Positions 39,600 to 46,789 of a DNA stretch of 64,000 nucleotides are shown here, in pieces. The notes beneath the pieces are model-generated. The model was not told the origin of the DNA, ran no database searches, and saw only the letters and a program-made list of their open reading frames with translations. Each line of letters begins with the position of its first letter. Within the stretch, counting starts at the first letter, position 1. A program made the position numbers and the translations under genes. Origin of the DNA: an uncultured Acetatifactor sp. (GTDB lineage Bacteria > Bacillota > Clostridia > Lachnospirales > Lachnospiraceae); the NCBI GenBank assembly GCA_934436435.1, contig CAKSAN010000006.1:98520-162519 (forward strand), given 5' to 3'.

Positions 39600-39619
39600 G
39601 GTGTATACGATGAGCCAAA
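39597..39619 (+). repeat. 23-base repeat, copy 1 (downstream of precursor terminator)
   Basis: The 23-base string beginning ttttggtgtatacgatga and ending gccaa recurs exactly at 47718-47740. Both copies begin inside the T-run of an intrinsic terminator. Function unknown. Confidence 0.75.
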
Positions 39620-39650
39620 ACAGAGTGTGTAAAAGAAGGGAGAACAGAAA

Positions 39651-39950
39651 ATGAACAGAACGGCAAAGATCCGGATGAAGCAGCGAAGGGATGTGACGGA
39701 CCTGGCGGGAGAAAAGGTCATGGTGGATTTTGAACAGGGAAAATATTTCTGCATCAAAGGCGTGGGTAATGACATCTGGGACATGCTGGACGGGCAGGAA
39801 CCCGAGGACGGAAAACCGGGCAGCATGGCGGTGGAGACGATTTTACATAAACTGATGGAAGAATATGAAGTGACGGAAGAAGTGTGCGAAAAAGAGGTGC
39901 TGGCATTTCTGGACAAGCTGGAACAGGCGGGGATCCTGGAAGAGGTGTAG
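39651..39950 (+). CDS. RiPP recognition element (PqqD-like, lasso B1 protein)
   Basis: 99 residues. The fold signature is KVMVDFEQGKYFCIKGVGND (beta hairpin with the Gly-Asn/Asp-IW step) and a helical C-terminus with FLDKLEQAGILEEV, as in PqqD and stand-alone lasso B1 proteins. It binds the leader and presents it to the B2 protease. The gene follows the precursor terminator and repeat and abuts the exporter gene. Confidence 0.88.
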   Translation: MNRTAKIRMKQRRDVTDLAGEKVMVDFEQGKYFCIKGVGNDIWDMLDGQEPEDGKPGSMAVETILHKLMEEYEVTEEVCEKEVLAFLDKLEQAGILEEV

Positions 39951-39956
39951 GTGCCC

Positions 39957-41636
39957 ATGGAAAAAATAAGAGGAAGAGATTATATTTCCTGGCTGTGGCA
40001 ATATACCGCCCCCTATGCGGGCAGGATCTGTTTGCTGTTACTGCTTGGACTGCTGGAGACTTTTGCGTCGCTGGCCATGGTGCAGATCACCAAGGAGATC
40101 ATCGATCATGCCACAGTGGGAAGCAGCTTCGGACGGCTTCTGGCGGGATATGTGCTGCTGTTATTGGGGATGCAGGGAATCTCGGTATTGTCGGCATTGC
40201 TTTCGGCGCTGGTGACAGAGCGGTTCTCCTTCGGTATCCGACGGCAGATCTATGAGAAGATCCTGCATTCTGGGTGGCGGGAGGTAACGGCCTATCATAC
40301 CGGGGATCTCATGACGCGGCTGACCAGCGATGCGGGCAATGTGGCGGACGGTATTGTGGGGACGATCCCCAATATTTTACAGTTGGGGATCGAACTGGTA
40401 CTGGTATTCTGTATGCTGTTTTATTATTCGCCGCTTCTTGCGGTGTTTGCCCTGCTGGTGGCTCCGGTGGCGGCCCTCTGTTCCTGGTGGCTGGGGAAGC
40501 GCCTGAAAAGGTTACAGGGGAAGGTGCAGGAGAGCGAGTCGGCGTATCGGTCCTTCTTGCAGGAAAGTCTGGCCAACCTTCTGATCGTCAAGGCCTTTAC
40601 CGGAGAGGACCGGGCGGTGGAGCGGCTGACAAGGCTGCGGGAAGAGCGGTTCTACTGGGTATACCGCAAGACCGGACTGGGAACCGCCAGCTCCACGGTG
40701 ATGGCACTGGCTTTTCAGGGAGGGTATCTGACGGCCTTTTCCTATGGGGCATGGCAGCTGTCCAGACAGCAGATCACCTACGGCACCATGTCGGTCTTTT
40801 TAACGCTGGTGAACCGGGTGCAGGCACCAATCCTGGGACTGGCGCAGCAGATTCCCCGGATCATTGCCCTGCTGACTTCCGCCGGGAGGATCATGGAACT
40901 ACAGCGGATCCCCGGGGAGCGAGGGACGGCCGGGGAGATCGAAGGCCGCACGATCGGTGTGGAACTGCGGGACGTGTGCTTCGGATATACGAAAGAACCG
41001 GTGCTTAAGGGAGTGAACCTGAAGATCCGGCCGGGGGAATTCGCCGCCATTGTGGGAGAATCCGGTATCGGCAAGACGACACTGATCCGTATTCTGCTGG
41101 CCTTTCTGGAAGCGGGCGAGGGAACGGTGGATTTCTATAACGGAGCCGGGCAGAGGCAGGAGACCGGCGCCTCCGTGCGGCAGTTTACCGCCTATGTCCC
41201 CCAGGGGAATACGCTGTTCAGCGGAACAGTAAGAGAAAATCTGCAAATGGGCAGAGAAGATGCCACGGAGGAAGAACTGTGGGAAGCCTTAAGGCTGGCT
41301 TCCGGGGAAAAATTTGTCCGGGCACTGCCGGATGGGCTGGATACGGTCATCGGGGAGAGAGGCCACGGACTGTCGGAGGGACAGGCGCAGCGGATCGCCA
41401 TTGCCAGAGCTATTTTACGAAAGGCGCCGTTTCTCATTCTGGACGAAGCTACATCGGCACTGGATGAAGCCACGGAGATCGCCGTGTTGCAGGGCCTCCG
41501 GGCCTTACAGCCGAGACCGACCTGCCTGCTCATTACTCACAGGAAAGGTGTTTTAAAATATTGTGACAGAGAACTTCGTATCCGGGAAGGGAGGGTGACG
41601 GAAGAATGCAGTACCACTACAGTCTGTACGGCATGA
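39957..41636 (+). CDS. ABC exporter of the RiPP cluster (fused membrane and ATPase domains)
   Basis: 559 residues with six transmembrane helices in the first 310 residues and an ATPase domain: Walker A VGESGIGKTTLI near 365, signature LSEGQAQRIAIARAIL and Walker B FLILDEATSALD. There is no N-terminal C39 peptidase, consistent with a separate leader protease. It would export the mature peptide and confer self-protection. The ATG at 39957 is preferred to the GTG at 39951 for spacing. Its end overlaps the next gene by 31 bases. Confidence 0.9.
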   Translation: MEKIRGRDYISWLWQYTAPYAGRICLLLLLGLLETFASLAMVQITKEIIDHATVGSSFGRLLAGYVLLLLGMQGISVLSALLSALVTERFSFGIRRQIYEKILHSGWREVTAYHTGDLMTRLTSDAGNVADGIVGTIPNILQLGIELVLVFCMLFYYSPLLAVFALLVAPVAALCSWWLGKRLKRLQGKVQESESAYRSFLQESLANLLIVKAFTGEDRAVERLTRLREERFYWVYRKTGLGTASSTVMALAFQGGYLTAFSYGAWQLSRQQITYGTMSVFLTLVNRVQAPILGLAQQIPRIIALLTSAGRIMELQRIPGERGTAGEIEGRTIGVELRDVCFGYTKEPVLKGVNLKIRPGEFAAIVGESGIGKTTLIRILLAFLEAGEGTVDFYNGAGQRQETGASVRQFTAYVPQGNTLFSGTVRENLQMGREDATEEELWEALRLASGEKFVRALPDGLDTVIGERGHGLSEGQAQRIAIARAILRKAPFLILDEATSALDEATEIAVLQGLRALQPRPTCLLITHRKGVLKYCDRELRIREGRVTEECSTTTVCTA

Positions 41637-42568
41637 GAGTGGCATCGGATCTGGACTTTGGACAGCTGGATCCGGTGCGGCTGCCGGAGAGCGACAGGCA
41701 TTTCGGACGGGAAGAGGTCCGGATCCTTGCCATGAACGAACAGGAGGAAGCGCAGTATCGAAAGGAACACGGGGAATGTGTCTGCGGAAGCTTTTTAGGT
41801 ACGAAAGAGAGCTGGCTGTGCAACCGCACGTTGGAGATGTGTGTGGAGCAGGGGCAGGTGATCCGGTATCACATTCGGCAGGGAGGAGATTCCGGATCGG
41901 TAAGAACTTATCTGCTGGGCTTTGGCATGGCGATGCTGGCCATGCAGCAGGGAAAACTGGCATTTCATTGCAGTGCGCTGGTGTCTCCGGAGGGGAAAGC
42001 CCTGCTGATCGCCGGGGAGAGCGGTGCGGGAAAGTCCACGCTGACGGCAGAGCTGCTAAAACGGGGGTACCGGTTCCTGGCAGACGATATGGCAGTGGTG
42101 GACATTTCCGGGAAAGACGGGGCATGGGTGTATCCTTCCTTTCCTTATATGAAGCTGTGTCGGGATGCAGCACTGAGGCAGGGGTATGCACCGGAAGAAC
42201 TGCTTTATATTGATGAGAAAAAGGATAAATTTCTGGTACCCTGCATAGATGTGTTTCGAGGGGAAAAGGCACGGTTGGAATGTTTTGTTTTTCTGGGAAT
42301 TCTATCGGAAAAGGAAGAAGGGGAAAGGGTGTCCGGGAAGGTAAGAACAGACAGGATCACGGGTCCGGACAGCATGCTTGTGTACAAAGAAAATCTGTTC
42401 CTGCGACATCTGTGGAAAAGACAGCACCCGGGAATGGAAGTCTGGCAGAATTGCCTGAAAATGGCGGAGCAGATACCGGTCTGTTCCGTGAAAAGACCGG
42501 CAGCAGGTGATTCCACTGCCGAGGTGGCAGCGGAAGTACACGCACTGCGAAGGGCTGTGTCAGCTTAA
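41606..42568 (+). CDS. HPr-kinase-like peptide kinase, copy 2
   Basis: 320 residues. The start YHYSLYGMRVASDLDFG parallels kinase 1. Walker A GESGAGKST at 137-145, AFHCSALV upstream and FLADD downstream are shared. It is probably a paralogue with a different substrate. Its stop overlaps, tail-to-tail by nine bases, the stop of precursor-like gene 2 on the opposite strand. Confidence 0.8.
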   Translation: MQYHYSLYGMRVASDLDFGQLDPVRLPESDRHFGREEVRILAMNEQEEAQYRKEHGECVCGSFLGTKESWLCNRTLEMCVEQGQVIRYHIRQGGDSGSVRTYLLGFGMAMLAMQQGKLAFHCSALVSPEGKALLIAGESGAGKSTLTAELLKRGYRFLADDMAVVDISGKDGAWVYPSFPYMKLCRDAALRQGYAPEELLYIDEKKDKFLVPCIDVFRGEKARLECFVFLGILSEKEEGERVSGKVRTDRITGPDSMLVYKENLFLRHLWKRQHPGMEVWQNCLKMAEQIPVCSVKRPAAGDSTAEVAAEVHALRRAVSA

Positions 42569-42739
42569 GAATTCTTCCGGTTCTTCGGAAGGCTGCGGCG
42601 GCTGACATCCGCCTCCGCCGGGATGGTGTCCGGGATGATGTCCGCCTCCGCCGGGATGTCCCGGGTACCAGGGAAACCAGCCACAGGCGGTCTCGGATAC
42701 CTTCAGTTCCATCAGTTCAGGTTGTGCCCAATGCTTCAT
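42560..42739 (-). CDS. RiPP precursor-like peptide 2 with Gly/His/Pro-rich core
   Basis: 59 residues from ATG 42739. The leader MKHWAQPELMELKVSETA is identical to that of precursor 1 at 10 of 18 positions, including W4, P7, L12, V14 and T17-A18. The region after Ala18 starts CGWFPWYPGHPGGGG, contains HHPGHHPGGGGC and ends SEEPEEFLS. No Asp or Glu lies at core positions 7-9, so a standard lasso ring cannot form. Two Cys residues (19 and 43) and several His could bind metal or form a disulfide. A possible promoter lies upstream; the ribosome binding site is modest (AAAGGTATAGG). Confidence 0.7.
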   Translation of the reverse strand: MKHWAQPELMELKVSETACGWFPWYPGHPGGGGHHPGHHPGGGGCQPPQPSEEPEEFLS

Positions 42740-42790
42740 AAGAATACCTATACCTTTCCGTAACCTGTATATGTTCAGGTACAAATTTGC

Positions 42791-42813
42791 GTGTGAAAAA
42801 TGCATTTTCACAC
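42791..42813. repeat. 23-base palindrome upstream of precursor-like peptide 2
   Basis: Perfect 9-base arms gtgtgaaaa and ttttcacac flank atgca. It lies between the putative -10 element and the start codon on the minus strand, so it could be an operator for a DNA-binding regulator such as the adjacent response regulator, or a 5' UTR hairpin. Confidence 0.55.
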
Positions 42814-42837
42814 CGGACAGAGGAATCCCCCTGTGTG

Positions 42838-42866
42838 GTTACAGCATAGTGGACGGAAGGGTGCAA
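42838..42866 (-). promoter_or_regulatory. Possible promoter of precursor-like gene 2
   Basis: On the minus strand TTGCAC (42866-42861) and TGTAAC (42843-42838) are separated by 17 bases, about 100 bases before the start codon. It lies immediately downstream of the histidine kinase gene. Confidence 0.4.
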
Positions 42867-42879
42867 GTAAAGAAATGTA

Positions 42880-43716
42880 TCAATTTTGTAAGAACTTTGC
42901 GGGAAGCACCACAATAAAGGTACTGCCTGCGCCCGGAGTACTTTTACAGGACACGGTACCGCCGTGACGTTCTGTAATGGTCCTGACAATGGCAAGTCCC
43001 AGACCGCTGCCGGTGGCGGAACCGGGAGTTCTTGCGGAGGAGACGGTGTAGGTGCGGCCAAAGATCCGGTCAAGGTCCTCCGGCGGGATGCCGGGACCCT
43101 GATCGGTGACGGAGATCCGGAGGGTGGAAAGGTCCGGGGCAGGCTCCGCAGCCAGAGTGATCTTCGTTCCGGCGGGAGCGTATTTTACGGCATTGCCGAA
43201 CAGATTATCCAGAACCCGTACCAGTTTTCCGGGATCCGCATAGAGGGTGGCATGAAGGCCTTGCAGCACGGAAAATTCCAGAAGATGGCCGCCATAGGGG
43301 CCGTCCGGTAGGGCGGTATAGAAATATTCTTCCAGAAAGGACAGGGCATCCAGCTCCTGAAAGGAAAAGGCATGGGAAGGATCCTCCAGAGTAAACAGTT
43401 CGTACATATCCCGGATCAGGTGTTCCAGCGTCGTCGTCCGGTGATCGATCAGGGCGAGAGCACTTTGGGTATCCTGCGGGGAAAGGGACTGCCCGGAGGT
43501 AAGGTAATCCACGGCGCTGCGGATGGCGGTGAGGGGAGCCCGCAGATCATGGGAAAGGTTAGCCAGCATTTCCGTGCGTTCCCGTTGCAGACGTTGCAGG
43601 GACTGATTGCTGACATTCAGCCGGGCGGTGACTTCCAGAAGCCTGCGGGACAGTTCTTCCACGGTTTCCTGCTCCATCGCAGGGGACTGAAAGGCGGGAC
43701 GGGAAGGATTCTTCAC
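42880..43716 (-). CDS. Soluble sensor histidine kinase
   Basis: 278 residues from a GTG start (GGAGGTG upstream). A short coiled-coil lead (residues 15-50) precedes the phosphoacceptor His56 in NLSHDLRAPLTAI, the N-box DNLFGNAVKYAP, the G1 box DQGPGIPPEDLDRIF and the G2 box GSGLGLAIV. There is no transmembrane segment or recognisable sensor domain, which is unusual for a partner of an OmpR-type regulator. The start overlaps the regulator's stop (GTGA), so the two are co-translated. Confidence 0.9.
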   Translation of the reverse strand: MKNPSRPAFQSPAMEQETVEELSRRLLEVTARLNVSNQSLQRLQRERTEMLANLSHDLRAPLTAIRSAVDYLTSGQSLSPQDTQSALALIDHRTTTLEHLIRDMYELFTLEDPSHAFSFQELDALSFLEEYFYTALPDGPYGGHLLEFSVLQGLHATLYADPGKLVRVLDNLFGNAVKYAPAGTKITLAAEPAPDLSTLRISVTDQGPGIPPEDLDRIFGRTYTVSSARTPGSATGSGLGLAIVRTITERHGGTVSCKSTPGAGSTFIVVLPAKFLQN

Positions 43717-44411
43717 AGGGAGACACCTCCTTTCAGAAAACGATACCCTTTGGACCAGACGGTCTCGATGCGGTTCTCCAGTTCGTAATTGCCCTCAAAG
43801 CGCTTGCGGAGGCGGCTGACATTGACCATAACGCTGCGCCTGTCGCTTTCCCGGTAGACACCGAAGAGAGCGGTTCCCAGTTCTTCGAAGGTGATGTCCC
43901 GATCCGGGTGCTCCGCCAGATACAGCAGGACTTCGTATTCCCGGTTGGCCAGCCCAAGATCCTGTTCCCGGTAAAAGGCTTTGTGAGCCACTTTATCAAT
44001 GGAAAGGTTCCCTACGGACAACGTAAAATCCGAGGAAGCTTTGATCAGTTGTGTGCGACGGCGGATCAGAAGATCCACCCGGGCTTTCAGTTCCCGGAGA
44101 CTGTAGGGCTTGACCAGATAATCGTCTCCGCCGCAGGTAAGCCCCCGGACCACATCTTCCTCGGAGCCTCTGGCGGTGAGAAACAGGATCGGCACGGAAG
44201 AAAAAGAGCGGATATAGCGGCAGACCCGGTAGCCGTCGGCCTCCGGCAGCATAACATCCAGCAAAATACAGTCCGGATGATTTTTCCGGATGGACAGGAT
44301 TCCCTCTTTGGGGGAGACGGCAGTGTACACGGTGAATCCCACACCGGTGAGATATTTCTGATTGATCGCCAGCACTTCGGCATCATCATCGATCATTACG
44401 AGCTTGGACAT
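43713..44411 (-). CDS. OmpR-family response regulator
   Basis: 232 residues. Receiver domain with acidic pair DDD at 8-10, phosphoacceptor Asp52 (CILLDVMLPEADGY), Thr and Lys of the activation path (FLTARG, DDYLVKPYS). The C-terminal winged helix has GLANREYEVLLYLAEHPDRD. It is partnered with the soluble kinase downstream. Likely targets are the divergent EPS initiator gene or precursor-like gene 2. AAAGGAGGT precedes the start. Confidence 0.92.
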   Translation of the reverse strand: MSKLVMIDDDAEVLAINQKYLTGVGFTVYTAVSPKEGILSIRKNHPDCILLDVMLPEADGYRVCRYIRSFSSVPILFLTARGSEEDVVRGLTCGGDDYLVKPYSLRELKARVDLLIRRRTQLIKASSDFTLSVGNLSIDKVAHKAFYREQDLGLANREYEVLLYLAEHPDRDITFEELGTALFGVYRESDRRSVMVNVSRLRKRFEGNYELENRIETVWSKGYRFLKGGVSL

Positions 44412-44435
44412 GACATAACCTCCTTTTACGGTGCT

Positions 44436-44465
44436 ATTTTAGCATGTGGGAAAAATGGTTGTCAT
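44436..44465 (-). promoter_or_regulatory. Promoter of the two-component system genes
   Basis: On the minus strand ATGACA and TAAAAT are separated by 18 bases, with TGC just before the -10 (extended -10). It sits in the 137-base gap between the regulator and the divergent sugar transferase gene. Confidence 0.55.
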
Positions 44466-44548
44466 CAAAGGAAGGTCGACAGAGAAGGACAGAAGATAAC
44501 AGAAATCGGAAGACCGGGTGAAAAAGCGACACGAAAAGGGGGAGAAAA

Positions 44549-45967
44549 ATGAATCGGTCAAATACGGGTGCAAATAAGGACACTGCGCATATAGTGAGGG
44601 ATGCGCTGGCACTTCTTGCGTCTTACGGAGTGGCGGTGCTGTTTACGGGAAAAGAATGGGATCTGCGGACATTTCTGGGAATGACGGGACTGACCGCGGT
44701 ATTTATACTGCTCTACCTGTTGGAGAACGGGGAACAGTATCTGTATAATGTAACGCTGTTTGGCTATCCGGACAGGATACAGCGGTGCAGAACCAGATCC
44801 TTTCTCGTGGCAACGGCAGCCACCGCGATCCTGCTGCCTTTTATTACGGAGGATCAGAGAGGCTATTTTCTGTTTCTCATCTTTGCCTACAGTCTGGAAA
44901 GCGTAAAGCTGCTGCAACATAGTGAAAAACAGGGAAACAGAGTGCGGAACCGCAAAGACCACGGAGAACTGCCCCGCACCGCTTTTGTGGGAAGAAGGGC
45001 GCAGTATAACAAGTTCCGGTATTTCCTGAAAAAGACCCGTATCCGCATGGAACTTATCGGCTACATTGCGGTATCCGGAGAGGAACTGGCACAGATCCCG
45101 GAGGGGGATTCGGGAGAATATCTGGGCAGTCTGGAGGAACTGGAAGCGTTGATCCGGCAGTATAATCTGGATCAGATCTATATCCTGCAAAAGAGAGAGG
45201 AACAACTTTCCGCCATGCAGAAGTATGTGGATCTGTGCATTGATATGGGTGTGACCGTGCGGATGGTGGTGGATTTCTATAAGAGACGCAGGGCTGACAG
45301 CTATGTGAGCTGTGTGGGAACCTATCCGGTGATCACGTATCATACGGTGACCTTGAACACCGGAGAACAGGCCGTGAAACGGGTCATGGATGTGATGGGA
45401 GGACTGGCGGGGATCGTGCTGTTTTCTCCGGTGATGGCAGTCACGGCACTGGCCATCAAGCTGGATTCCCCCGGGCCGGTAATCTTCCGCCAGACCAGAG
45501 TCGGGAAGAACGGCAGGACATTTCAGATCTATAAATTCCGCAGTATGTATGTGAATGCGGAGGAGCGAAAGGCGGAATTGCTGTCACAGAATGAGATCGC
45601 CGGAGGTGTGATGTTCAAGCTGAAGGAGGATCCCCGGATCACCCGTGTGGGAAAGGTCATACGGAAGCTCAGCATCGACGAGCTGCCCCAGTTTTTTAAC
45701 GTGGTGGCCGGGTCCATGAGTCTGGTGGGCACGAGACCGCCGACACTGGATGAGGTGGAGAAATACGGCAGAAAGCAGTGGCGCCGTATCAGTATCAAAC
45801 CGGGCCTGACGGGAATGTGGCAGGTAAATGGTAGAAGCCTGGTGACGGATTTTGAAAAAATCGTGGAGATGGATGTGGAATATATAGACAACTGGTCACT
45901 GATGGAGGATATCCGGATCCTGTGCAAGACGGTGACAGTGCTGTTGAAGCATGCGGATGCCTATTAA
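44549..45967 (+). CDS. Undecaprenyl-phosphate sugar phosphotransferase (EPS-initiating, WbaP/WcaJ-like)
   Basis: 472 residues. Four N-terminal transmembrane helices, a middle Rossmann-like domain, one further helix near 285-305, then the bacterial sugar transferase domain with GPVIFRQTRVGKNGRTFQIY, KFRSMY, LRKLSIDELPQF-type segment (IRKLSIDELPQFFNVV), MSLVGTRPP and KPGLTGMWQVNGRS. It transfers a sugar-1-phosphate to undecaprenyl phosphate, the first step for the EPS genes at 19.6-33 kb. Its separation from them by the RiPP genes is notable. Confidence 0.93.
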   Translation: MNRSNTGANKDTAHIVRDALALLASYGVAVLFTGKEWDLRTFLGMTGLTAVFILLYLLENGEQYLYNVTLFGYPDRIQRCRTRSFLVATAATAILLPFITEDQRGYFLFLIFAYSLESVKLLQHSEKQGNRVRNRKDHGELPRTAFVGRRAQYNKFRYFLKKTRIRMELIGYIAVSGEELAQIPEGDSGEYLGSLEELEALIRQYNLDQIYILQKREEQLSAMQKYVDLCIDMGVTVRMVVDFYKRRRADSYVSCVGTYPVITYHTVTLNTGEQAVKRVMDVMGGLAGIVLFSPVMAVTALAIKLDSPGPVIFRQTRVGKNGRTFQIYKFRSMYVNAEERKAELLSQNEIAGGVMFKLKEDPRITRVGKVIRKLSIDELPQFFNVVAGSMSLVGTRPPTLDEVEKYGRKQWRRISIKPGLTGMWQVNGRSLVTDFEKIVEMDVEYIDNWSLMEDIRILCKTVTVLLKHADAY

Positions 45968-46027
45968 CGTATGAAAGAAAAAGGCGTGAAGACAGGCAGC
46001 TGACAGACACGGAAGGAGGGTGTGCGG

Positions 46028-46177
46028 ATGAAAGCAGAGTGGAGGCGCATAAACTGGACGGGATTGCTCTTGGCTATGGGACTGCTATGGTACGGATGGC
46101 TGAAGGAACCGCTGGCGGCGGTGCTTGGGGGGATGATCCTGTTTACGAATCTGTTCACTGTGATTAAAAAATTTTGA
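46028..46177 (+). CDS. Small membrane protein, 49 residues
   Basis: Starts MKAEWRRINWTGLLLAMGLL after AAGGAGGG. Two hydrophobic segments (about 10-24 and 28-44) with a Lys/Glu hinge between them and a C-terminal VIKKF. No family recognised. It lies 60 bases after the sugar transferase and could be an accessory membrane subunit of the EPS machinery. Confidence 0.55.
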   Translation: MKAEWRRINWTGLLLAMGLLWYGWLKEPLAAVLGGMILFTNLFTVIKKF

Positions 46178-46269
46178 AAAAAATTTTTGAAAAAAATATC
46201 GAAAAATGTGAACCGTTCCGTGAGATAACACAGTCTTAATAGGTATAAAAGGTAACGGAGGAAAACAAG

Positions 46270-46605
46270 ATGGGTGGCATGCTGTATTCTGTACCTGTCA
46301 TTCAGGCAAATTATCGGATCATACAAATAAAAGATGAAATAACACCGTTGGCACAGGCAGTGCAGAGCGGCTATTACGGCGAAACGATAGCGGCAATGCT
46401 GGGTATTGGTGCAGTTTTGATCCTGATGGTATATATTATTTTATGCGGAAAGTATCGGAAGCGTATCGCAGAACTGCAGGAGAATACGCATACCGGATGG
46501 AACTGGTGGAAACTTAGAAAACAGGCAGCCGAGCTGGAAGACAGGAAAGCGGAGGGAATCGTAGAGGATATCCGACGGGCAGCGAAGAGTTATATGACGG
46601 TTTAA
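46270..46605 (+). CDS. Single-pass membrane protein of unknown function
   Basis: 111 residues: a short extracytoplasmic N-terminus, one transmembrane helix (TIAAMLGIGAVLILMVYIILC) and a charged C-terminal helix (AAELEDRKAEGIVEDIRRAA). CGGAGG precedes the ATG and a strong terminator follows. No homology recognised. Last gene of the EPS-initiator unit. Confidence 0.65.
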   Translation: MGGMLYSVPVIQANYRIIQIKDEITPLAQAVQSGYYGETIAAMLGIGAVLILMVYIILCGKYRKRIAELQENTHTGWNWWKLRKQAAELEDRKAEGIVEDIRRAAKSYMTV

Positions 46606-46616
46606 AAGGATTACAG

Positions 46617-46649
46617 ATCCGGGGTCTTAATTTAGACTCCGGATTTTTT
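46617..46649 (+). terminator. Terminator after the EPS-initiator unit
   Basis: A 10-bp stem atccggggtc/gactccggat with an 8-base loop is followed by six T residues. Confidence 0.85.
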
Positions 46650-46677
46650 GTGAAAACCACAAAAGTAAAGTATTTCG

Positions 46678-46706
46678 TTGCTGATGTCTGCGGCGGATGT
46701 TATAAT
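46678..46706 (+). promoter_or_regulatory. rfbD promoter
   Basis: TTGCTG at 46678-46683, a 17-base spacer ending TGT and a perfect TATAAT at 46701-46706. Confidence 0.75.
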
Positions 46707-46789
46707 CATGGTGGTGGAGCGGAACGGACAGGATACCGGCCGACACCATAAGTACACCATAAGTATAGGAAGGAAAAGGAAGGCAATCT

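Noticed and set aside
42560..42739. Precursor-like peptide 2 as a canonical lasso peptide
   Set aside because: No Asp or Glu at core positions 7, 8 or 9 under the cleavage site predicted from the shared leader.
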